A stretch of DNA of 64,000 bases. It comes from Granulicatella elegans ATCC 700633 (lineage in GTDB: Bacteria > Bacillota > Bacilli > Lactobacillales > Aerococcaceae). Of this stretch, positions 58,526 through 64,000 are shown piece by piece (position 1 is the stretch's first letter; each line of letters starts with the position of its first letter). The position numbers and the translations under genes were made by a program. The stretch spans positions 1,384,911 to 1,448,910 of the forward strand of contig NZ_KI391971.1 in assembly GCF_000162475.2 (NCBI RefSeq). Direction: 5' to 3'. The notes beneath the pieces are model-generated. The model was not told the DNA's origin. It saw only the letters and a program-made list of their open reading frames with translations, and did not search any database.

Positions 58526-58575
58526 GGTTAGTTACTCTTTTAGCTAACTATATACCTAGTAATCTTTTTTGTCAA
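58526..58575 (-). promoter_or_regulatory. Promoter and dyad operator of the ABC efflux operon
   Basis: Minus strand: consensus TTGACA (58570-58575), 17-base spacer, TATAGT (58547-58552). A dyad GTTAG...CTAAC (58527-58531 and 58544-58548) spans the -10 and the start site, where a repressor would block polymerase. No regulator gene is nearby. Confidence 0.7.
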
Positions 58576-58673
58576 TAAGTTTCTTTATTTTTTATTATGC
58601 TCATTATACACCGGTTGTTTCCGTTTTTATATAGATTTTTTCTTATTTAATCATTCTTAAGGATCTATGATTT

Positions 58674-58705
58674 ACAAAAAAACGTCCTTTCAAAAAGAAC
58701 GTTTT
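58674..58705 (-). terminator. Terminator of the alpha-glucosidase gene
   Basis: AAAACGTCCTTT (58679-58690), loop CAAA, AAGAACGTTTT (58695-58705), followed on the minus strand by T residues. Confidence 0.88.
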
Positions 58706-58716
58706 CTTCACTCTAT

Positions 58717-60387
58717 TTAACCTTCTAATTCACAGACAAGCGCTTGATAGCCAGCAAGAGAGAGTTGGTCTCCTTGTCCATTCATTTGTGCTGGAATATT
58801 GGCTAGCAATACTTTTCTTACAGGCGTTGGTAAAGTTACTGTTTGAGGTTCTGATTGATAATTAACTAATACCAGCACACGTTTTTCCCCACATCGCTCA
58901 TAAGCAATTATGTTTTTCACTTCTTCTAAAACAGGAACAAATTCCCCTTCACGAATGGTTGATCCATAAACTTCATCACGATACAAAGCAGTTAGCGCTC
59001 TATAATAGTTCAAGATAGATTGTGGATTCTCTTCCTGTTCCTCTACATTAATCTCTCTTTGCGGCTGTTTTGAAACAAGCCAAGCTTTTCCAGTTGTAAA
59101 TCCTAACTTCTCTTCACCATTCCATTGCATTGGCGTACGAGCATTATCACGACTATATTTTGAAATAGCCTTCAACGCTTCTTCATCCGTTAGCCCTGCC
59201 TCTTTAGCAACATGATATTCATTTAATGTATTAATATCATCAAACTCATCAATCGATTCGAAAATTTGATTTTCCATCCCAATCTCTTGCCCTTGATAAA
59301 TAAAAGGAATTCCTTTACGAAGCATTTGCACTGTAGCAAGAGCTTTTTTACTAATTTCTGTCACTTCGCCTTCAGGAATATAATGAGAAACTCCACGTGG
59401 CTCATCATGGTTTTCAATAATAGTTGATAATACACCAATGGAATCCGCACGACGATGCGCCTTGAAAATACTATCTTTTAATTCTTCTGCAGTAGGTAAA
59501 TCATGGCTATACCAACCATTTCCTTTTTGTCCTAAAATCGTTTGTTTGAAATCAAAAATAGACGAAAATACTCCCTCTTCACCAATAAAGAAATGTAATT
59601 CTTCATCCGTTTCATTAAATACTTCTCCTACTGTAAAAGCATTATAGCGCGCAAATGTTTTTTCCTTCATTTCTTGTAAAAACGGTTCAATTGGTTGCGC
59701 ATTCGCTAATGAATAACGAACAGGAACAAGTCCATTTTCTTGTTCAGATGGTAATGAACGCCATTCTAAATCCTTTTTAATATTAATAATGGCATCAATA
59801 CGGAATCCTCCGATTCCTTTTTCTAACCACCAATTAATCATTGTATAAATTTCTTCACGTACGACAGGATTTTGCCAATTTAAATCGGGTTGCCCTTTAT
59901 GGAATGAGTGTAAATAATATTTATTTGTTCCAGGAACTTTATCCCACACACTACCTCCAAAATAAGTTTCCCAGTTATTTGGTTCTTTTTCACTTTCAAT
60001 AAAGTAGAAATAGTCTGCATAAGGGCCTTCTGGATCTGCTAATGCTTTTTGAAACCATTCATGTTGATCAGAGCAGTGGTTGACTACTAAATCCATAATA
60101 ATTGAAATACCACGTTTTTTTGCTTCAGCAATTAGTTCTTCCATATCTTCCATTGTTCCAAACTGTGGATCAATCGCATAATAATCTGCAATATCATATC
60201 CTTGGTCGACAAACGGACTCTTATATACAGGAGACAACCATAAAATATCAATTCCCAAACTTTGTAAGTAATCGAGCTTTTCGGTAATTCCTTTTAAATC
60301 TCCAATTCCATCTCCATTACTATCATTAAAACTTTTTGGATAAATTTGATAAGCTACTTTGCCTTTCCACCAATCTTTTTCCACCAT
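58717..60387 (-). CDS. GH13 alpha-glucosidase (oligo-glucosidase type)
   Basis: A 556-residue cytosolic GH13 enzyme hydrolysing short alpha-glucosides. Catalytic residues: Asp198 in GFRIDAI, Glu255 in VGEVFNE, Asp328 in ENHDEPR; QPDLNW at 166-171 is the oligo-1,6/alpha-glucosidase subfamily marker. The residue after the nucleophile is Ala, where strict oligo-1,6-glucosidases usually have Val, which favours alpha-1,4 activity. No sugar transporter is adjacent. ATG start behind AAGGAGGCTACCG; single-gene unit. Confidence 0.9.
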   Translation of the reverse strand: MVEKDWWKGKVAYQIYPKSFNDSNGDGIGDLKGITEKLDYLQSLGIDILWLSPVYKSPFVDQGYDIADYYAIDPQFGTMEDMEELIAEAKKRGISIIMDLVVNHCSDQHEWFQKALADPEGPYADYFYFIESEKEPNNWETYFGGSVWDKVPGTNKYYLHSFHKGQPDLNWQNPVVREEIYTMINWWLEKGIGGFRIDAIINIKKDLEWRSLPSEQENGLVPVRYSLANAQPIEPFLQEMKEKTFARYNAFTVGEVFNETDEELHFFIGEEGVFSSIFDFKQTILGQKGNGWYSHDLPTAEELKDSIFKAHRRADSIGVLSTIIENHDEPRGVSHYIPEGEVTEISKKALATVQMLRKGIPFIYQGQEIGMENQIFESIDEFDDINTLNEYHVAKEAGLTDEEALKAISKYSRDNARTPMQWNGEEKLGFTTGKAWLVSKQPQREINVEEQEENPQSILNYYRALTALYRDEVYGSTIREGEFVPVLEEVKNIIAYERCGEKRVLVLVNYQSEPQTVTLPTPVRKVLLANIPAQMNGQGDQLSLAGYQALVCELEG

Positions 60388-60419
60388 CGGTAGCCTCCTT
60401 CACAATCATTAATGACTTT

Positions 60420-60448
60420 ATTCTGATACAATTCCCTCATACTGTCAA
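60420..60448 (-). promoter_or_regulatory. Alpha-glucosidase promoter
   Basis: Minus strand: TTGACA (60443-60448), 17-base spacer, CAGAAT (60420-60425). Perfect -35 with a weak -10. No convincing cre site seen. Confidence 0.6.
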
Positions 60449-60451
60449 GCA

Positions 60452-60492
60452 ACAAAAAAGAGATAAACGATTGTTTCCGTCTATCTCTTGAA
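60452..60492 (-). terminator. Terminator of the queG-trmL operon
   Basis: Minus strand AAGAGATAGACG, loop GAAACAAT, CGTTTATCTCTT with one mismatch-type pair, followed by TTTTT. Confidence 0.85.
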
Positions 60493-60506
60493 AAATGATT
60501 GCTGTC

Positions 60507-60677
60507 TTATAAACGCTTGCTATATTTACGATATTGATAATATCTATAAGCATAAACGCCAGTACGATATAAATAGAAAATCACTAAAATAGCAAATAAT
60601 TTATTATGTACAACCGTTAATATAACAAAGGCACATGCTATTATAAACATGATTAATGCATAAACTAAATCTTTCAT
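60507..60677 (-). CDS. Small two-segment membrane protein
   Basis: A 56-residue protein from the ATG at 60677 (MKDLVYALIMFIIACAF) behind GGAGGTG. Two hydrophobic segments (about 5-22 and 27-43) and a Tyr/Arg-rich tail (RTGVYAYRYYQYRKYSKRL). The frame opens further upstream inside the neighbouring gene but without a binding site. Last gene of the queG operon. Function unknown. Confidence 0.7.
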   Translation of the reverse strand: MKDLVYALIMFIIACAFVILTVVHNKLFAILVIFYLYRTGVYAYRYYQYRKYSKRL

Positions 60678-60690
60678 CCTCACACCTCCA

Positions 60691-60873
60691 TTACTTCTCT
60701 TCTTTTTTCTGTTGATTTTTAACATATCGATACGCATTAAAAGCACTAGAAATTCCAAATAAAGCAGCGACTAATGCATACCATTTATTATCTATCACTG
60801 CTAGTAATGCAAACGAAAGAGTACATAATGCATAAATAATCGTATTCCATAAATACAAAGGAATGTTTTTCAT
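60691..60873 (-). CDS. Small two-segment membrane protein
   Basis: A 60-residue protein (MKNIPLYLWNTIIYALCTLS) with two hydrophobic segments (about 8-26 and 31-46) and the end AYRYVKNQQKKEEK. It resembles the next gene in plan, including an AYRY motif after the second segment, so the two are probably diverged duplicates. ATG behind AAGGAGA, 12 bp after trmL. Function unknown. Confidence 0.7.
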   Translation of the reverse strand: MKNIPLYLWNTIIYALCTLSFALLAVIDNKWYALVAALFGISSAFNAYRYVKNQQKKEEK

Positions 60874-60885
60874 CTGCCTGTCTCC

Positions 60886-61395
60886 TTATTTCAATTTATC
60901 ATGTTCATAGGTATGAACTAATTCTAAGCCTTTAAACTGTTGCTGTCTTAATGCTTCATAAACAACAATTGCTGCTGTATTCGATAAGTTTAAGGAACGA
61001 ACATGAGTATCATTCATCGGTAATCTTAAACAACTTTCTTCATGTTCACGCATAAATTCTTCTGGTAATCCTGTTGTTTCTTTTCCAAAAATGAAAAATT
61101 GCTCTTCATCCTTTGCCAAATCGACTTCATCATAAGTATGATTAGCAAATTTTGTAATTAAATAAATAGGACGATTGCCTAAATACTCCATAAATGCTTC
61201 TAGCGAATCATGATACGTAATATCCACATCATTCCAATAATCTAGACCCGCACGTTTTAAATGCTTATCATCTGTTGAAAATCCTAATTGCCCCACTAAA
61301 TGTAGCGGTGAATTCGTTGCAGCACAAGTACGTGCAATATTTCCCGTATTCGCTGGAATTTGTGGTTCAAATAATACAATATGATTAATCGTCAT
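60886..61395 (-). CDS. trmL: tRNA (cytidine(34)-2'-O)-methyltransferase
   Basis: A 169-residue SPOUT-fold enzyme that methylates the wobble ribose of certain leucine tRNAs. [20 protein letters not shown] near 5-24 and [20 protein letters not shown] near 127-146 (the knotted SAM site) are diagnostic. Its start overlaps the queG stop by 11 bp, so two wobble-position modifiers are translated together. Confidence 0.95.
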   Translation of the reverse strand: MTINHIVLFEPQIPANTGNIARTCAATNSPLHLVGQLGFSTDDKHLKRAGLDYWNDVDITYHDSLEAFMEYLGNRPIYLITKFANHTYDEVDLAKDEEQFFIFGKETTGLPEEFMREHEESCLRLPMNDTHVRSLNLSNTAAIVVYEALRQQQFKGLELVHTYEHDKLK

Positions 61396-62596
61396 AAGAT
61401 CCCTCCTCAGGATTTTTTGGTAATTTTTCGTGCAATGTTTGAATCGCTTCTTCTAATTCAACAACTAAGTCTGCTTCTTCTTTCGTTGTTGCTTCAATTT
61501 TTTGTGCTTTTTCTAACATTTCTGTAAAATAATGAATTAGTTCTTCACTCGACTCACTAATAATCTCACTCACAGCCCAAGCCGCCGTTCCTTTGATAAC
61601 AGGTCGCATATCTTCCTTCATCACTTTCAATAATAGAGGAACTGCAGTCTTATCACGGTAATTTGCTAGCGCAATAATGGCATTTCTCTGTAGCGGCTTC
61701 TTCCCACGCCATGAACCAGCCATCTTTCCAAACCGTTCTTTGAACTCCTTATTCGAAATCGTCACTAATGGTTTTAACAATGGATGTGTTTCTTCCACAG
61801 ACGGTTCCATTTCAGGATGTAAATGAAAATCTTTCCCTTTGTTATACGGACAAACTTGCTGGCAAATATCGCAACCATAAATAACATGCCCCATTTTTTT
61901 ACGATATTCCTTCGGCATAAAGCCTTTCGTTTGTGTTTGGTACGATAAACAACGTTGGGCATTCATTTTACCATTTCCTAATAAGGCATTCGTCGGACAA
62001 AAATCTACGCAACGTGTACAATCTCCACAGCCATAATCAACGGGAGCATCCACTGGAAATTCAATATTCGTAATTAATTCACCTAAATAAACATAGGAAC
62101 CAAATTCCTTTGTCACTAATAAACCATTTTTTCCAACAAAACCTATCCCAGCTCGTTCAGCAACACGGACATCGATTAACTCTCCTGTATCCACCATTGG
62201 TTTAAACGCAACATCTTCTTGATTCACTTCACTTTTAATATATTCAATTAAAGCTTCCATTCTTCTAGATAAAATAAAATGGTAATCTTCTCCCCAAGAA
62301 GCTCTCGCAAAAGCTCCACGTCGCTCACCTTTTACACGTTCAGGTTTCTGACTTGGTAAAGTAGGATATGCAAGGGCAATTGAAATAATCGTCTTAGGAG
62401 AATCAAAAATCTTCTCTGGGTAAATTCTCTCTTCTAAAATCGGATGTTCAAATCCTGTTGTATGCCCTAACTCTTTAGATTCTTGCATTCCTTGAGCTAA
62501 ATGATCAAAGGGTGCAGCAGAAGCAAATCCAATTTTATCGATACCAAGTTCCTTACTTTTCTTTTGAATTTTTTCTTTTAAAAGAGCTGTATCCAT
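61385..62596 (-). CDS. queG: Epoxyqueuosine reductase QueG
   Basis: A 403-residue cobalamin-dependent iron-sulfur enzyme that makes queuosine from epoxyqueuosine at tRNA position 34. Two 4Fe-4S cysteine sets are visible: [12 protein letters not shown] near 189-200 and [13 protein letters not shown] near 237-249. HEAT-like helices make up the C-terminal part. The start is ATG 62596 behind AAAGGAAGTGA; the ATG eight codons earlier lacks a site. No other queuosine genes are in the window. Confidence 0.93.
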   Translation of the reverse strand: MDTALLKEKIQKKSKELGIDKIGFASAAPFDHLAQGMQESKELGHTTGFEHPILEERIYPEKIFDSPKTIISIALAYPTLPSQKPERVKGERRGAFARASWGEDYHFILSRRMEALIEYIKSEVNQEDVAFKPMVDTGELIDVRVAERAGIGFVGKNGLLVTKEFGSYVYLGELITNIEFPVDAPVDYGCGDCTRCVDFCPTNALLGNGKMNAQRCLSYQTQTKGFMPKEYRKKMGHVIYGCDICQQVCPYNKGKDFHLHPEMEPSVEETHPLLKPLVTISNKEFKERFGKMAGSWRGKKPLQRNAIIALANYRDKTAVPLLLKVMKEDMRPVIKGTAAWAVSEIISESSEELIHYFTEMLEKAQKIEATTKEEADLVVELEEAIQTLHEKLPKNPEEGSYDD

Positions 62597-62664
62597 CGAT
62601 TCACTTCCTTTCACCTTCATTGATTACTTTTCTTATTGTAACTCATTTTCCACAAAAAAACGAT

Positions 62665-62710
62665 AAAAAAAACGCTAGCCTTCGGTGTCAATCACGGCGA
62701 AAGTTAACGT
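62665..62710 (-). terminator. Strong terminator upstream of queG
   Basis: ACGCTAGCCTTCG (62672-62684) pairs with CGAAAGTTAACGT (62698-62710) at 12 of 13 positions (two wobbles) with a 13-base loop, and the minus strand runs into eight T residues (62665-62672). Confidence 0.8.
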
Positions 62711-62758
62711 TAGTCTAGAGAGTCGATTATTTAGCAAATACTTACTAAATAAAGCGAT
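62665..62758 (-). ncRNA. Candidate small RNA or attenuated leader upstream of queG
   Basis: A promoter TTGATT (62788-62793), 17-base spacer, TAAGAT (62765-62770) predicts a start near 62758. About 94 nt later a strong terminator ends it. Between them lies a hairpin ATTTAG/CTAAAT. No open frame is seen. It does not match SRP RNA, 6S RNA or a preQ1 riboswitch that I can recognise. Either a free small RNA or a terminated queG leader. Confidence 0.5.
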
Positions 62759-62896
62759 GAACTTATCTTAACTTTTTTTTATAAAAAAATCAACATTTTT
62801 TATAAAAAATCTTTTACGATTTTTAAAAAATTCCACTCACCCTCAAATCCACTACTGACACTTCACAGATACGCTACCATCCCCACCATAAAAGAC

Positions 62897-62930
62897 AAAA
62901 AAAGAATGAATTCCTTAACGGAATCCATCC
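62897..62930 (-). terminator. Terminator of the PcsB-like hydrolase gene
   Basis: GGATGGATTCC and GGAATTCATTC on the minus strand pair across a five-base loop with wobble pairs, followed by seven T residues (62897-62903). Confidence 0.85.
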
Positions 62931-62941
62931 TTTCATTCATA

Positions 62942-64000
62942 TTATAATCCGAAGTTGATATATGTTGCTTGAGCTGCAACACTTGCTGGAATTGTACGAG
63001 TTGAAATTACGTTTACACCTTGTACGTTCATTTCTGAGATGAATAATGATCCATCTGCATTTACACGTTCAACAAATCCAACGTGACCATATACAGGATC
63101 TGCTCCACCTACACCACGTTGGAATACAATTGCTGTACCTGCACGAGGAGTTGAAGAAACTCCGTAACCTGCTGCTGCAGCATTTGCTGGCCATTCAGCT
63201 GCATTTCCTAATGCTGTAGTTCTAATTGGTGATCCTAATTGAGCGAAACGGTTATACATATAGTAAGTACATTGTCCGAAATATCCACCATTTAAAGCTG
63301 CTACAAATGATGGATCTGGAGCTGCAAATGAGCCACCTACCACGATATTTGCTGCTTTAGCTGGAGCCGGAGTTGTTGCCGCTGTAGCTACTGCTGTTGT
63401 AGAAGCTGCTTCACTCTTAGCTGCAATTGTTGCTGGAGTTGCTGCTGTTGCTGCTGCAGGAGTTGCTGCTGCTTTTGCAACTGCTTCTTCTGTTGCTTTC
63501 AACATTGCTTCTTTAGCTTCCTCTGCTGCTTTTTGTGCTGCTGCTTTTTCAGCATCTGCACGAGCTTTTTCAGCTGCTAATCTTTCTTTTTCTTGAACTA
63601 AACCATCACGTGCTGCGATTGCTTCTAATTCTTCATTTGAAAGATTTGCTAAAGTTGCTTTATGTTTTGTAAATGTTGCACTTAATTCAGTTTGTAAATT
63701 TTGTAATTGTGCTTCATTTGCTTTTTGTTGATTTAAGTTATCTTTTTGAGCTTGTTCTTTTGTTTGAACTTGCTCTTTATCACGAGCTTGTTCTTGCATT
63801 AATTGACGGTTTGCACCTACTAAGTCAACAATTACTCCAATACGATTTACTACATCTGTAATAGAGTCTGCATTTAGTAAGAAGTCAACATATGAACGCG
63901 CACCGTTTACTTGAACTGCACGAGCTTGATCTTTTAATCGTTCATTACGTTCTGCAATTAATGTTTCAAGTTTTGAAATTTCTGCTTTTAATACTTCTAA
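62942..64000 (-). CDS. PcsB/SagA-like CHAP-domain peptidoglycan hydrolase (5' end outside window)
   Basis: The reading frame is open to the right edge; 352 residues are visible and the N-terminus with its signal peptide lies beyond 64000. The visible part is a long coiled coil (charged, Gln/Glu/Lys/Ala-rich, including SYVDFLLNADSITDVVNRIG), an Ala/Thr/Pro-rich linker, and a C-terminal CHAP domain of about 120 residues. Catalytic Cys is in YFGQCTYYMY and His in VYGHVGFVERV. This is the layout of PcsB/SagA hydrolases that act at the septum under FtsX control. It is transcribed alone with a terminator after it. Confidence 0.9.
   Translation of the reverse strand, partial: LEVLKAEISKLETLIAERNERLKDQARAVQVNGARSYVDFLLNADSITDVVNRIGVIVDLVGANRQLMQEQARDKEQVQTKEQAQKDNLNQQKANEAQLQNLQTELSATFTKHKATLANLSNEELEAIAARDGLVQEKERLAAEKARADAEKAAAQKAAEEAKEAMLKATEEAVAKAAATPAAATAATPATIAAKSEAASTTAVATAATTPAPAKAANIVVGGSFAAPDPSFVAALNGGYFGQCTYYMYNRFAQLGSPIRTTALGNAAEWPANAAAAGYGVSSTPRAGTAIVFQRGVGGADPVYGHVGFVERVNADGSLFISEMNVQGVNVISTRTIPASVAAQATYINFGL

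Overview
The window is AT-rich and almost entirely minus-strand. It reads as a chromosome segment of a Lactobacillales bacterium (low-GC Gram-positive). The evidence is a canonical S10-spc-alpha ribosomal block, strong AGGAGG-type ribosome binding sites, an L17 downstream RNA element (known from lactic acid bacteria and Listeria), a PurR box in place of a purine riboswitch at xpt-pbuX, and a PcsB/SagA-type CHAP hydrolase. The gene set would suit a Carnobacteriaceae member such as Granulicatella, but that genus is my inference and is not proven by the sequence.

Layout. (1) 1-17250: the ribosomal superoperon, transcribed leftwards from a strong promoter at 17223-17251: rpsJ-rplCDWB-rpsS-rplV-rpsC-rplP-rpmC-rpsQ-rplNXE-rpsN-rpsH-rplFR-rpsE-rpmD-rplO-secY-adk, then infA-rpmJ-rpsMK-rpoA-rplQ with an internal promoter. 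The L17 downstream RNA follows, then the ECF transporter module ecfA1-ecfA2-ecfT and an unidentified gene cut by the window edge. (2) 17.3-20.5 kb: three tiny membrane genes behind a LytTR-like direct repeat, then a D-2-hydroxyacid dehydrogenase and an AEC permease. (3) 20.5-24.7 kb: a Nudix gene pair, xpt-pbuX, and rplJ-rplL with its L10 leader. (4) 24.7-30 kb: the complete lipoylation-linked ADP-ribosylation operon (Old Yellow Enzyme homologue, luciferase-like monooxygenase, GcvH-L, zinc macrodomain, class M sirtuin, lipoate ligase). (5) 30-36.3 kb: an amidase, then the MurNAc recycling locus murQ-murP-mupG with divergent murR, punctuated by copies of a structured intergenic repeat. (6) 36.3-46.4 kb: rplK-rplA with two L1-type RNA sites, an ArAE-family membrane protein, ogt, a nucleoid-associated protein, a secreted cell-wall-binding-repeat protein, and mnmE-nudix-mnmG-rsmG behind an attenuator. 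(7) 46.4-54.3 kb: a lone SNF2 helicase, a class I aminotransferase, luxS-metQ-mtnN and rpiA. (8) 54.3-64 kb: a MacB-type ABC efflux operon headed by two paralogous membrane proteins, a GH13 alpha-glucosidase, the queG-trmL operon with two tiny membrane proteins, a candidate small RNA or leader, and the 3' part of a PcsB-like hydrolase.

No tRNA, rRNA, CRISPR array, transposase or prophage was recognised. Several starts are moved inward from the longest frame, or are GTG/TTG, because the ribosome binding site requires it (adk, rpsJ, rplR, rpsQ, rpmC, rpiA, mnmE, queG and others). The least explained signals are the structured repeat family, the competing fold in the L17 element, the LytTR-like controlled mini-membrane genes, and the roughly 94-nt transcript candidate upstream of queG.
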